A stretch of DNA of 64,000 nt from an uncultured Chitinophaga sp. (GCF_902168175.1 NZ_CABHOU010000103.1:64545-128544), one strand, 5' to 3'. Positions 26,742 through 37,379 are shown, counted from the stretch's first letter. A program made the numbers and translations. The notes: generated by a model not told the origin, from the sequence alone.

Positions 26742-26769
26742 GCCGGAAGTGCTTGGACCCACTTCCGGC
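26742..26769. terminator. Hairpin between fecR and susC
   Basis: Perfect 10-bp stem GCCGGAAGTG/CACTTCCGGC with an eight-base loop, not followed by a T-run. It may partly stop or process the regulatory transcript so that sigma/anti-sigma and receptor genes are expressed at different levels. Confidence 0.45.
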
Positions 26770-26827
26770 GGATAGTTAAGTCAACCTAAAATTTCAGCAA
26801 AGAGAATTTTATTATCAACCAAACCAA

Positions 26828-29800
26828 ATGCAATTTATGCAAAAAAATGTTTGCTGCACCCACCGGCATTGGTGGGAGCGCCGTTACGTGACCAAAATCT
26901 TGTTAGTGATGAAGCTAACTTTTCTCTTACTTACCGTGGCCATTTTAGGGGTACACGCTTCCGGGCGCTCACAGTCCGTATCGCTTTCCGGCAAAGATCT
27001 CCCGATTAAACGCGTGATATCGGCCATTGAAAAGCAAACGGGGTATGTGGTGTTTTATAATCGTGATTTACTGAACGATGTAAAACCGATAACGGTTGAT
27101 GCGCATAATATGCCGCTGGCTGAATTCCTGTCCACAACACTCAGCAGTCAGCCATTGAATTACAGGATTACAGACAAGATGATCACCTTTTCCCGCAAAC
27201 CTGCGCCACCGGAAGTGATTATCGAAACCCTGCAACCACTGGTGTTATATAATGGCCAGGTATTGAACAGTACCACCAAAGAGCCTGTTGTTGCCGCCAC
27301 GGTAACCATTAAGGGGCACACTAACGGTACTATTACCGACAGTAAGGGCTTATTTAATGTAAACGTGGAGCCGGGCACTATCCTCGTCATCTCATCGCTG
27401 GGGTATCAAACCGTAGAATATAAAACCAAACGCAGTGAAACCAATTTCACGATCAGCCTCTCCGAAAAAGTAGCGAAACTGGCAGAAACAGTAGTAACGG
27501 CCTTCGGGATAGAAAAAAGTTCGAAGGAAATCGGCTACAGCGTTGATAAAATAAGTGGGGAGGAAATCAACCGCGCTAACTCCGGCAACGTGCTGGCCGG
27601 CTTGCAGGGCAAAGTGTCGGGTTTGAACATCACGACGCAAAACGCATCCATGACGCCGCAGATGAGGGTGTTACTGCGTGGTATCCGCTCATTCGGCAGT
27701 ACCAGCAACAACCAGCCGTTGTTTATTCTTAATGGTACGCCACTCACCTTTGGTTCCGACAATAACGCGGCGGCATTGGTGATGGACTTTATCAACAATA
27801 TTAACCCGGCCGACATACAGGATGTTACCGTTTTGAAAGGTGCTAACGGGACCGCCCTGTACGGACCGGAAGGCGTGAACGGCGTGATATTGATCACCAC
27901 TAAAAAGGGGATGAAAGGCCGTGCAGTGGTAAACTTCAGGAACAGCGTCAGCTTCCAGCACATGGACTACCGTAACGATAAAGCCAAACAACGCAGTTTT
28001 GGTACTGGATTAGGTACAGTAGATGCCGATGGTAATGGCCTGTACAGCACCACCGACCGCAATGGCTGGGGCCCCAAATACAATGGTGAATTAGTGAAGA
28101 TAGGCCGCCCCGATGAAAATGGCGAATATCAGATGGTCACTTATGCCGACAGGCAAGATGCACGGCGGTTTTTTGCGCCCGCTATGACGGTTCAAAACAA
28201 TCTGTCTGTTTCCCAGTCGGATGATAAATCTGATTTCTACCTCGGACTTAATCACAGTTCCCAGGACGGCTTTATCCCGGCAGACAAGCGTAAAAACTTA
28301 AGTCTCTTTTTAACCTCGGCCCGCCGCTTCGGTAAATACAGCGCCCAGGTAAACATCAGTTACAGTTGTACCACATCTGACCTTGGGCCAGATATGAGAG
28401 ATATACTCAGTACCCCGACTTTTATTCCGTTATTGAGTTACAAAGACTGGAAAAACGATAAATGGTCGGATAATAACCATTATTGGTCTGATGAAGATGT
28501 AATGAGCCCTTACCAGGCAGCCGAGAACAACCGATCGGACGTGAAGGAGAATGCCATGGTGACAGGCCTGGTGTTAACCGCTAAAGTATTGCCGTGGCTT
28601 ACCATCACCGAAAAGCCAAGCGTTGTATACTCCGGCAAAATGGAAAAAGGAATTAACAAACCGGTGAACTTTTCCGATTTCGCCAAGTTGAACGGTGGTT
28701 GGAACCGCTGGCGCGATCAGCTTACGCAGCTCACCGAAAGGTCAGAAACTAATACGACGTTAAATAATGATTTCCTGATTACCGCGCTTAATCGTACTGG
28801 ATATTTCACCTTTAGGACCACTTTAGGTAGTTCTGTACGTGAAAGCTTTTTGAAAAAGGTATCCGGTTCCGGCAACCCGATCATACCAGTGTTCAATCTT
28901 AGTTTTTCAAGAGAGCAGCCGTATGGTTCAGAACAATCATTCCTTACCCGCTTTTACTCCTTCTTCGGTACCAGCACCATTGGGTGGAAAGACCGTGCGT
29001 TCGTAGAGCTTACGGCCCGTAACGACTGGGATTCGAAACGTGCGAAGGTTGGTCGTGGTAAAGATCTTTACCTGGGGGCCAATAGCTCCGTGATCCTGAA
29101 CGAACTGGTGCCATCACTCTCATCACTACCATGGTTATCGCGTTTGCAGCTGAGGGCAGCAGTGAATGGCACTGCCAATATGAACATCCTGCCGTACCAG
29201 GCCGAGCGCACCCTGTTTCTTGCCTACAGTAACGGATTTCCATACCCGGGTACTACCGGTGAAGGAGTGCTTAGCTACAATTACACGATCGATAACCCCA
29301 ATCCGTTCCTGAAACCCGAGCGCATTATATCCCAGGAGTACGGCGCATTGTTCAGTTTATGGAAAGACAGGGTAGTGGTGGATGTTTCTTACTATACGCA
29401 GCGCAACAACGGCGTGATTATGCAAACCGCCATCCCATGGCTTAGCGGTGGTGCCACGCTCGATAACCTTGGCGTACTGCGCAACTTCGGGTACGAAGTG
29501 GACATCAAACTGAACCCATTGTTCAGGCTCGATAATGGCCTTACTGTAACAGCAGATTTACGCTTTGCGAAGAATGATAATAAAGTGATTTCCGTGAGCG
29601 AAATCTATGATGGCCAATTCCCAATGAAAAAGCCAAATCCGGGCGATATGTATGGCCTCTTCGCCCGTGAAGGCGGCACTGCGTTCGAATTCCAGACCTT
29701 CGACTGGAAGCGCGATCCTCAGGGACGGGTAATTGTAAACAAAACCACCGGCATGCCCGATACAGACCTCACAAAAGGCAGCTTTACCGGTCGCACGTTG

Positions 29801-30364
29801 CCCAAGTACACAGGTGGGGCCAGCATCAACCTTAACTGGAAAGGATTTTCACTGGCGGTGTTAGGAGAGTTTAATGCAGGTGCCAGTCACTACTTCCGTA
29901 ACGGGCAATACGACCTTACCACCGGCATGAGCGTAATTACAACTTACAACGACCGCAAGCCTTTCATTGTACCTAATTCTGTGTACGACGATGGCGGTGG
30001 CAAATACGTGGAGAATAGTACAGTATATGTAAGCAATACCAACAGGGAGTTGTACAGTCATTACGAAAACACCAGCACGCTGTTTCTTACCAGCGCCAAT
30101 TTCCTGAAAATAAGGGAGATCGTATTGGCGTACGAATACGGATTCAGGAACAGCGTACTTAAAAAGCTGATGGTTAGCGCCTACGGCCGCAATCTTTACA
30201 ACTGGTACGCGAAAGACAACATTTACGGCGACCCCGACCTGGTGAATGGCCCCGGCAGCCGCGGTTACCGAACATTGCCCGCTAACCTGGAAGGCGCTAC
30301 ATCAGGCGTATCCACCGTGCCGGGAGTGCTCCAGTTTGGATTCATTACAACGCTTACTTTCTAA
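26828..30364 (+). CDS. SusC/RagA-type TonB-linked outer-membrane transporter with N-terminal STN domain
   Basis: An 1178-residue outer-membrane transporter. After a signal region (MKLTFLLLTVAILGVHAS) comes a secretin/TonB short N-terminal domain at about 50-115 (LPIKRVISAIEKQTGYVVFY), which in FecIR systems contacts the anti-sigma factor. Then follow a carboxypeptidase-regulatory-like domain (about 145-225), the plug (VVTAFGIEKSSKEIGYS, then VTVLKGANGTALYGPEGVNG) and the large barrel ending in an aromatic F. A choice of start among ATGs at 26828 and 26837 is open. Genes order sigma, FecR, SusC, SusD fits a regulated nutrient-uptake locus. The ligand is unknown; the downstream peptidase suggests peptides. 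Confidence 0.93.
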   Translation: MQFMQKNVCCTHRHWWERRYVTKILLVMKLTFLLLTVAILGVHASGRSQSVSLSGKDLPIKRVISAIEKQTGYVVFYNRDLLNDVKPITVDAHNMPLAEFLSTTLSSQPLNYRITDKMITFSRKPAPPEVIIETLQPLVLYNGQVLNSTTKEPVVAATVTIKGHTNGTITDSKGLFNVNVEPGTILVISSLGYQTVEYKTKRSETNFTISLSEKVAKLAETVVTAFGIEKSSKEIGYSVDKISGEEINRANSGNVLAGLQGKVSGLNITTQNASMTPQMRVLLRGIRSFGSTSNNQPLFILNGTPLTFGSDNNAAALVMDFINNINPADIQDVTVLKGANGTALYGPEGVNGVILITTKKGMKGRAVVNFRNSVSFQHMDYRNDKAKQRSFGTGLGTVDADGNGLYSTTDRNGWGPKYNGELVKIGRPDENGEYQMVTYADRQDARRFFAPAMTVQNNLSVSQSDDKSDFYLGLNHSSQDGFIPADKRKNLSLFLTSARRFGKYSAQVNISYSCTTSDLGPDMRDILSTPTFIPLLSYKDWKNDKWSDNNHYWSDEDVMSPYQAAENNRSDVKENAMVTGLVLTAKVLPWLTITEKPSVVYSGKMEKGINKPVNFSDFAKLNGGWNRWRDQLTQLTERSETNTTLNNDFLITALNRTGYFTFRTTLGSSVRESFLKKVSGSGNPIIPVFNLSFSREQPYGSEQSFLTRFYSFFGTSTIGWKDRAFVELTARNDWDSKRAKVGRGKDLYLGANSSVILNELVPSLSSLPWLSRLQLRAAVNGTANMNILPYQAERTLFLAYSNGFPYPGTTGEGVLSYNYTIDNPNPFLKPERIISQEYGALFSLWKDRVVVDVSYYTQRNNGVIMQTAIPWLSGGATLDNLGVLRNFGYEVDIKLNPLFRLDNGLTVTADLRFAKNDNKVISVSEIYDGQFPMKKPNPGDMYGLFAREGGTAFEFQTFDWKRDPQGRVIVNKTTGMPDTDLTKGSFTGRTLPKYTGGASINLNWKGFSLAVLGEFNAGASHYFRNGQYDLTTGMSVITTYNDRKPFIVPNSVYDDGGGKYVENSTVYVSNTNRELYSHYENTSTLFLTSANFLKIREIVLAYEYGFRNSVLKKLMVSAYGRNLYNWYAKDNIYGDPDLVNGPGSRGYRTLPANLEGATSGVSTVPGVLQFGFITTLTF

Positions 30365-30382
30365 CTAATCAACCAGTAACCA

Positions 30383-32011
30383 ATGCACAAATCATATAAA
30401 CATATATTTCTTGCCGCCAGCCTCGCCTCCGGCTTGTCGTTAGCAGGCTGCAAAAAAGGCTGGATCGATATTAACTACGATCCGCAGCAGATCACAGAAA
30501 CCAACGCCACACCAGACATCATACTTCCCAATCTGCTGATAGAGGCTCACTCGTCCTCTGAACAGTGGGTCATGCAAAGCTGGATGGGGTACTGGGCCTG
30601 CGCCAATCTGCCTTCCGGCATTAAACATACCACATACTTTCCGGTGGACGAGCAGTTGTTTGTCAGCATGACGCCAGACGTGAGTATAATGAGATTTGAG
30701 GCCAACGCAAAGGTCCATGACCAGCCTTTTTACGAGGGGATCGCGAAGATACTGAAGGCCATTTCCTGGAGCAGGGCAGTAGACTGCGTGAATAATATTC
30801 CTTACACGCAGGCAGGCAAGCCCGAATACCGGAAGCCGAAGTACGATAACGGGCAGGAGATTTACGAAGATTTAATTAAACAACTGGATCAGGCCATTAC
30901 GCTGATAAAAGGCACCACTACCGATAAAGCCTTGCGGATAGGCGTGGCAGACATTGTGTTTCATGGCGACCGTACCATGTGGGTGAAATTTGCTAATACG
31001 CTGAAACTACGCCTGCTGATGCACCAGGCGAGCCGTACGGACAGGCATGCGTATATCAAAACAGAAATAGACAAAATTACGGCCGAAGGCAGCGGGTTCC
31101 TGGCCAGCGGTGAAGATGCCGACATGAACCCGGGATACACCGACCAAAAGCCTTCGCAATATTTCAGCCAGTGGTCGCAATACGATCTCTACCCACGCTG
31201 GTCGAGCAACCTGGGGGGCAGCTTTTTGCCGTACTGGCAATTTGCCACTGCCAATGAGTATGCGATGAATTTGCTGAAAGTGAACAACGATCCCCGCCTC
31301 GGTTACTTTTACGGCCCGGCAAGGATTACCATGCCGGCAGGTGGCGCAGAGGCCTTCCCGCAGGCAGGTCCGCGAGAGTACCGTGGTGCCAGGTTCGGAC
31401 TGAAAATAAACGTAGTGCAGTTCCCGTACAACCAAACAGAGTACCTGAGCCAGGTAGGTGGCGTCAGGGCGCAGAATATGGCCGTGTCGCCCACATCAAC
31501 AGGTATCATTAAAGGTTATGATATGCCCGTGTGGATGATGACCAGCATCGAAAGCCTGTTTTTACAAGCCGAGGCTGTACAACGCGGCTGGCTGGCCGGA
31601 GATGCGGAAACAGCGTATAAAGATGCCATTAAAGAATCATTCCGCTGGCTGAACGTAGGGGGGAACAGTACTGTTCCTTCGCTGAGCGACGATAAGTTTA
31701 ATACCTGGTATATACAGGAAACTGCTGCCGGTAATCAAAGCGTAAGCTGGACCGCTGCGCCGGACAAATACAAGTTGCTGATGTTCCAGAAATATATGGC
31801 GTTCAATGGCATCGAGCCATTCGAAACCTGGGTCGATTATCGCCGTAATGGTTATCCAAACCTTCCGCTTTCTTATGATGATGCGCGTACTGCCGACAGG
31901 ATGCCGATCCGCGCACCCTACCCATATTCAGAAGCATTACTTAACAAAGAAAACCTCGAAGCGCAGGGCACTATCGATCCATTTACCAGCAAAATCTGGT
32001 GGATGCCGTAA
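30383..32011 (+). CDS. SusD/RagB-type nutrient-binding outer-membrane lipoprotein
   Basis: A 542-residue surface lipoprotein that closes over the SusC barrel as a ligand-binding lid. The signal peptide ends in LAGC (Cys23). The following CKKGWIDINYDPQQITETNA pattern and the helical tetratricopeptide-like body (EGIAKILKAISWSRAVDCVN and FLQAEAVQRGWLAGD) fit the SusD-like family common beside peptidase-type loci. It starts 18 bases after the SusC stop, so the two are co-transcribed and would form one complex. Confidence 0.92.
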   Translation: MHKSYKHIFLAASLASGLSLAGCKKGWIDINYDPQQITETNATPDIILPNLLIEAHSSSEQWVMQSWMGYWACANLPSGIKHTTYFPVDEQLFVSMTPDVSIMRFEANAKVHDQPFYEGIAKILKAISWSRAVDCVNNIPYTQAGKPEYRKPKYDNGQEIYEDLIKQLDQAITLIKGTTTDKALRIGVADIVFHGDRTMWVKFANTLKLRLLMHQASRTDRHAYIKTEIDKITAEGSGFLASGEDADMNPGYTDQKPSQYFSQWSQYDLYPRWSSNLGGSFLPYWQFATANEYAMNLLKVNNDPRLGYFYGPARITMPAGGAEAFPQAGPREYRGARFGLKINVVQFPYNQTEYLSQVGGVRAQNMAVSPTSTGIIKGYDMPVWMMTSIESLFLQAEAVQRGWLAGDAETAYKDAIKESFRWLNVGGNSTVPSLSDDKFNTWYIQETAAGNQSVSWTAAPDKYKLLMFQKYMAFNGIEPFETWVDYRRNGYPNLPLSYDDARTADRMPIRAPYPYSEALLNKENLEAQGTIDPFTSKIWWMP

Positions 32012-32043
32012 GCATATCTTTTATAAACATTTAAGTGGTCAAC

Positions 32044-34851
32044 ATGATGAATTTTTGTGGCAGGATAGCCGCATCGGCTATCCTTTTGTGTATACCGGCT
32101 GTAATGCCGGCCCATGCTCAGCAGAGCGAAACAGTGCCGTTGGAAGCGGTGGTAGTTACCGGCAAATTGCCGAATGGTTTTACCTATTACATCCGGAAAA
32201 ACAACTACCCCGAAAAACGGGCAACGCTGTACCTGGTGAATAAAGTAGGTTCTGTGCTGGAAACGGAACAACAACGTGGACTGGCGCACTTCCTCGAACA
32301 TATGGCATTCAATGGCACCAAACATTACCCGAAAAACGAGCTTATCAGCTACCTGCAAAAAGCAGGCGTACGTTTCGGGGCCGACCTTAATGCCACTACA
32401 TCTTTCGACGAAACTATTTACCAGTTGCCGGTTGGGGTGGAAGATAAAACGCTGTTCCGAAACGCCATGCAGATCATGCGCGATTGGGCGCAAGACATTA
32501 CACTGGAGGGCGAAGAGATCGATAAAGAGAGAGGGGTGATACTGGAGGAAAAACGTCAGCGGCTCGGTGCAGGGCAGCGGGTGCAGGACAAAGTACTGCC
32601 TGTTATCACCAATCATTCTGTGTACGCCAACCGTTTGCCGATTGGCACAGAAGAAGTGTTGAAGAACTTCAAACACGAAGAGATCCGTAAGTTTTACCAG
32701 GACTGGTACCGCCCGGATTTGCAGGCACTGATCGTGGTGGGGGATGTGAATGTGAAAGAAGTGGAGAAGCTGATTAAAAACATGTTCTCCAACCTGCGTA
32801 CGCCCGAAAACGCCAAACCACGTACAGAAGCTGTTATATCTCTCAAAGGCAATAATAACTTCCTGACGGTTACCGATGCGGAATTAAACAAAGCAACGCT
32901 TGAACTGTCGGTAAAATTCCCGGCTATGGGAATGGAAACACGCGAACAGTTTAAAGAAGCCACTGCCCGAACGTTAATAGGGCTCATGATCGGCAATCGC
33001 TTTAACGAACTGCAGCAGCAGCCAGATGCTCCTTTTCTTAGCGCCGGTTACAGTGTAGGTGCGATGTTAGGCAACCTGGATGCTTTTAATGGCAAGGTGG
33101 TATTTAAACCGGGTGCCTACGAAAAAGGCATAAAAGCCTGGTGGATGGAACTGGAGCGTATTAAACGATACGGATTTACCGAAAAGGAGTTGAAAAAGGC
33201 GGCACTGAATTTCATGTCCGGCATTAATCAAACAAATAAAGACCGCGACAAAATCCAGTCGGACAGTTATGTGCGCGAATATGTAAACCACTTTACAAAG
33301 AAAGTAGGCGCGCCGGGCATTGCTTACGAAGCGGAATTATATAAAGGGTTTACCGATACAGTTACGCCTGCCGCTATCCAGCACTATCTGCTGCCTTACC
33401 TCAAAACCACCGACCGCGATATCATTATTACTGCCAGTGAGAAAGAAGCTGCCAGCCTGCCGTCAGAAGCCACCGTATTACAATGGATGCAGTCGGTTGA
33501 GCAGGGAGCAGTAACGGCTTATGTTGATAAAAAGTCGGAGAAAACGAGCATTTTCCGCGAGCAGATAACGCCTGGTACGATCACCAGCGAACGTAAGCTG
33601 CCGGAACTGGGTATTACGGAGTTAGTGTTGAGTAATGGCGTGAAGGTATTGCTGAAACCCACCACCTTGAAAAAAGACGAGATCATGTTTACAGGTTACA
33701 GTCCTGGCGGCCTTTCGCTGGTGAGTGACGCCGACTTCTACAATGCCAGGATGGCCGCCGGCATGGTAGGTGCATCTGGTGTTGCGGATATGGACTTGCA
33801 GGAGTTGCGCGAGCTGCTTACCGGAAAACATGTATCGGTGTCAACTTCGATAGGCGAACTGTCGGAAGGCGTTAGTGGCGGTGCCACGGCAGAAGATCTC
33901 GAACTCAGCCTTCAACTTACCTACCTGTACTTTACCAAACCCCGTAAAGATGCCGTAGCGTTCAACAACATGCTCGAAAAAGCGCGTATCGATTTTAACA
34001 ATCCAGACCAGTCGCCGGCAAGAATATTTAACGATACCCTGTCGGCCGTATTAGCCGGTTACCACTTCCGGCGAATGAATATGCCGCCCGAAAAACTTGA
34101 AACGCTGGATGCCGATAAGGCGCTGGCGTTGTACAAAGAACGTTTTGCCAACGCCGCGGACTTCAGCTTCACGTTTGTGGGCAGTTTTGAGGTGGAAGCC
34201 ATTAAGCCGCTGCTGGCAAAATACCTGGGTGCTTTACCCGCCACCGGCAAAACCGAGGCGGCCAATAACCTGAAACTGGATTATCCCGACGGACGTATTA
34301 CCCGCAAGGTGGTTAAAGGCAAAGAACCCCAGGCAACCGTCATGCTCATTTTCAGCGGACCATTTGACTACAGCGATGCAAACAGCGTACAGGTGAAAGC
34401 ACTGGCAGGTGTCATGAACATCAAACTCACAGAGCGGCTGCGCGAACAGGAGGGTGGTGTTTATGGTGTAAGGGTAAATGCCAGCACACGTAAGTTACCT
34501 TCCGGAGAGTACGCGATATTCGTGAATTTCATTTGTGATCCGCGAAACGTAGAACCTTTGATACTGGCGGCTAACAGCGAAATTATGAAAGTAAAGATGG
34601 AGGGCGCCCTGGATGAAGATATCAGCAAATACAAGGCGGGCGAACGTACTACTATGGAAAGAGCCTTTAAAGAAAACGGGTTCTGGTTAACCTATATCAA
34701 TGGCATGGTAAACAATGGCGAACCCTTAGTGTTGCCCGATATGAAAAAACGGCTGGCACCGGTAACAGGCAGCAGCCTGCAACAGTCGGCCGTGCGCTAT
34801 TTTAACAATGCTAACTATATCCGCATAGTGCAGGTGCCGGAGCTTAACTAA
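32044..34851 (+). CDS. M16-family zinc peptidase, periplasmic
   Basis: A 935-residue insulinase-family metallopeptidase with signal peptide (MMNFCGRIAASAILLCIPAVMPAHAQ). The inverted zinc motif HxxEH is HFLEH (His82, Glu85, His86), and the third ligand is probably Glu162, 76 residues later, within EEIDKERGVILEE. Two duplicated M16 halves follow (second half around residue 500-930). The start is ATG 32044 rather than the GTG three codons before. It directly follows the SusD-type gene and precedes a TonB receptor gene by six bases, suggesting that imported peptides are cut in the periplasm. Confidence 0.92.
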   Translation: MMNFCGRIAASAILLCIPAVMPAHAQQSETVPLEAVVVTGKLPNGFTYYIRKNNYPEKRATLYLVNKVGSVLETEQQRGLAHFLEHMAFNGTKHYPKNELISYLQKAGVRFGADLNATTSFDETIYQLPVGVEDKTLFRNAMQIMRDWAQDITLEGEEIDKERGVILEEKRQRLGAGQRVQDKVLPVITNHSVYANRLPIGTEEVLKNFKHEEIRKFYQDWYRPDLQALIVVGDVNVKEVEKLIKNMFSNLRTPENAKPRTEAVISLKGNNNFLTVTDAELNKATLELSVKFPAMGMETREQFKEATARTLIGLMIGNRFNELQQQPDAPFLSAGYSVGAMLGNLDAFNGKVVFKPGAYEKGIKAWWMELERIKRYGFTEKELKKAALNFMSGINQTNKDRDKIQSDSYVREYVNHFTKKVGAPGIAYEAELYKGFTDTVTPAAIQHYLLPYLKTTDRDIIITASEKEAASLPSEATVLQWMQSVEQGAVTAYVDKKSEKTSIFREQITPGTITSERKLPELGITELVLSNGVKVLLKPTTLKKDEIMFTGYSPGGLSLVSDADFYNARMAAGMVGASGVADMDLQELRELLTGKHVSVSTSIGELSEGVSGGATAEDLELSLQLTYLYFTKPRKDAVAFNNMLEKARIDFNNPDQSPARIFNDTLSAVLAGYHFRRMNMPPEKLETLDADKALALYKERFANAADFSFTFVGSFEVEAIKPLLAKYLGALPATGKTEAANNLKLDYPDGRITRKVVKGKEPQATVMLIFSGPFDYSDANSVQVKALAGVMNIKLTERLREQEGGVYGVRVNASTRKLPSGEYAIFVNFICDPRNVEPLILAANSEIMKVKMEGALDEDISKYKAGERTTMERAFKENGFWLTYINGMVNNGEPLVLPDMKKRLAPVTGSSLQQSAVRYFNNANYIRIVQVPELN

Positions 34852-34857
34852 TATACA

Positions 34858-37254
34858 GTGAAAATACTGTTCATGATCCTGTTTACCCTGCTTGCAGCCG
34901 CCCCCGTGTTAAAAGCACAGGAGGGCGCTGCAGGCCGGGTTAACGAGGTACAGGCCGATACGTTGCCTAAGAAAATAGACCTGAAAGAAGTAACCATCAC
35001 CGCAGAAAAGCCACCGTTTGTATTGCGCAACGATACGCTGGAATTCGACGCCGCATCGGTGCGGTTATTGCCCAATGCGATGGTGAAAGACCTTTTGAAA
35101 AAACTGCCCGGGGTAGAGATAGATAAGGACGGGGTGATTACTGTTAACGGCCGGAAAGTGAATAAGATCAGGCTGGACGGGCGGGAGTTCTTTGAGGGCA
35201 ATATTGAAGCGGCACTCCGTAACCTGCCAGGCAACATCATCAGCAAAGTGCAGGTGGCCGACACTAAAACGCTGGCGCAACAGCGTAGCCTGGCCGTGCA
35301 GCCGCCGTCAAACGAGGTGACGATTAATCTCACTTTAAAAAAGGACAAAAGGATTGGCCGTACGGGCAATGCTTCCGCAGGTGCAGGCACCCGCCAGACG
35401 TATATTGCAAATGCCTTCCTTAATACCCTGTCGGACCCTTTGCGCCTGAGTCTTTATACTACCGCAGGTAACGTAGGAGATGGCGCCATGGGGATGCGGA
35501 TGCCTAACCAGGGCATAACAGCTTCGCAGTCGGCAGGACTTAGCCTGAACACGCAAATAACAAAAAAGCTGCTGTTGGATGGGAATTATAGTTTCTCTCA
35601 CAGCAAAATAGAAAAAACAGAGGAGACGTTTCGCCGGAACTTTTTACCCGACAGTAGTTTCAATTACCGGAGTACAGAACAGACGGTGAACTACAGCACC
35701 AATCACAACCTGTCATTAAACTTCACTTACGAAGCCGATTCGCTCACCGTGTTAACCGTGAGGCCGACAGTGGGCTGGGGCGGTAGTAAAGCGGATATTG
35801 TAAACAACGCAGTTACCGAAACAACTTCCGGGAACGCTTTGCAGCAAATCCGTTCGGGCCGGCGGAGTACAGGAGATTCCTGGAGTTCAGGCATTCATGT
35901 AGGTTTCAATAAAAGTTCGCGCAACCGCCGGGTGAACCTGGACGTGAACTGGAGCAGTAACGTACGCCGTAATACGGACGACGAAACAAACACCGCAGGT
36001 GGTAGCCTCGATTCGCTCCGGCAGCGGGGCAATTCGGGCTCGCAGAACAGCAACAACTATCTTCATCTGAATTTGTCTGGTAAACTTGCAGGAGGATGGG
36101 TAGTAGCGTTTGAATATCAGTTGGACCAGCAGGGAGGAGAACTGAAGAAGGAAACATTTGATGAAATTAAGGGCGGGCAGCGGGATAGCATTTTGTCGGC
36201 CTGGAACAAAAACACGCAACGCTCGCAGGTGCCATCGTTACAATTGGGTTATAAGAACGACCGGCTGAGTGTGGCGCTGAATATGGGGATGCGTTACCTG
36301 TACCAGCAAAATCGCCTGTTATGGGCCGATACCGTGATAGAACAACGGCAGCGACAGTTTTCGCCAAGCCTGCAGTTCAACTATAACTTTAAGGGCGGCA
36401 ACCTCGTTACCAATTACAGTATTTCTTCAGCTCCGCCTACGGGCGAGCAGTTGTCGCCACTGGTAAATAACAGCAACCCGGTTTACATTACGCAGGGTAA
36501 TCCGTTTCTTAAAACGGCCGTTACCCATATGCTGATGTCGATGGCGAGGTGGTTTGAGCCAAGGCAGGGACTGGGACTGAATTTGACGTTTATGACGATG
36601 ATTACGGGCAACCAGGTAGTAAACGATTTACGGTACGATGAGCAGGGCCGGCAGTTTGCTACCTTCCGGAATGTGAATGGCACGGGCAGGTGGAGCCTTA
36701 GTATGTCGGGTTTTAAATCGCGTAAGATAGGGGATGTGCGGTTGCAGGCAAATCTTGGTGGCAATGGGGGGAATACCCGTGAGGCGGGGTTCATCGAGGG
36801 GCGTAAAAACGTGGCTGGTACATGGCGGGTTGACGGGCGGACAGGTTTTTCTGCTATTTGGAAAGAAATATTCACCCTAAATGGAAATTTTACACACTCT
36901 ATAAATAGTACAACTTATTCGCTGCCGGAGTTAAGAGGGCTGCATTACCATACCAATAGTGTTTCCGGATCGCTGGAAGCAAACCTGGTTAAGCGCATGC
37001 AGTTGGTTATAGACTGTAACTACAGTAATAACCCGCAACTGCCGGGTGGCTTTAAAAAGAGTAACTGTTTGCTGAATAGCAGCCTTGGGTACCGGTTCCT
37101 GGAAAAGGAACAATTGACCTTAAGTATAGATGTAATCGATATTTTGAATGGAAATAATTTTGCAGACCGTCAATATGCGTCTCTTTTCGATCAAGTGTCC
37201 CGTGTAAATGGGATTGGTTTTTTTGGAATGGTTAAGCTGAAATGTAATTTCTGA
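34858..37254 (+). CDS. TonB-dependent receptor-like outer-membrane beta-barrel protein
   Basis: A 798-residue outer-membrane protein beginning at GTG with a signal peptide (MKILFMILFTLLAAAPVLKAQ). A short plug-like region carries VNGRKVNKIRLDGREFFEGN, then a barrel of the outer-membrane beta-barrel family type found in Bacteroidota, ending in the aromatic strand KLKCNF. It has no SusC-style N-terminal domain. The start codon lies six bases after the peptidase stop, so coupling is likely. An in-frame ATG at 34873 is an alternative start. It may form the second uptake channel of the peptidase locus; the ligand is unknown. Confidence 0.85.
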   Translation: MKILFMILFTLLAAAPVLKAQEGAAGRVNEVQADTLPKKIDLKEVTITAEKPPFVLRNDTLEFDAASVRLLPNAMVKDLLKKLPGVEIDKDGVITVNGRKVNKIRLDGREFFEGNIEAALRNLPGNIISKVQVADTKTLAQQRSLAVQPPSNEVTINLTLKKDKRIGRTGNASAGAGTRQTYIANAFLNTLSDPLRLSLYTTAGNVGDGAMGMRMPNQGITASQSAGLSLNTQITKKLLLDGNYSFSHSKIEKTEETFRRNFLPDSSFNYRSTEQTVNYSTNHNLSLNFTYEADSLTVLTVRPTVGWGGSKADIVNNAVTETTSGNALQQIRSGRRSTGDSWSSGIHVGFNKSSRNRRVNLDVNWSSNVRRNTDDETNTAGGSLDSLRQRGNSGSQNSNNYLHLNLSGKLAGGWVVAFEYQLDQQGGELKKETFDEIKGGQRDSILSAWNKNTQRSQVPSLQLGYKNDRLSVALNMGMRYLYQQNRLLWADTVIEQRQRQFSPSLQFNYNFKGGNLVTNYSISSAPPTGEQLSPLVNNSNPVYITQGNPFLKTAVTHMLMSMARWFEPRQGLGLNLTFMTMITGNQVVNDLRYDEQGRQFATFRNVNGTGRWSLSMSGFKSRKIGDVRLQANLGGNGGNTREAGFIEGRKNVAGTWRVDGRTGFSAIWKEIFTLNGNFTHSINSTTYSLPELRGLHYHTNSVSGSLEANLVKRMQLVIDCNYSNNPQLPGGFKKSNCLLNSSLGYRFLEKEQLTLSIDVIDILNGNNFADRQYASLFDQVSRVNGIGFFGMVKLKCNF

Positions 37255-37349
37255 AGGGCTGCGTGGAGACCAGAATCGGCGTATCGCGGAGTTTTAGTGC
37301 GGCGAGGATGGAGTAGCCTGAAAATATTAGATTTTGGTTAATGATACAA

Positions 37350-37379
37350 GCAGGTTTATATTCATTTACCTGCCAATTT
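37350..37379 (+). terminator. Possible weak terminator of the receptor gene
   Basis: Stem GCAGGT/ACCTGC (37350-37355, 37368-37373) followed by a short T-run; weak but well placed at the convergent boundary with the GNAT gene. Confidence 0.35.
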
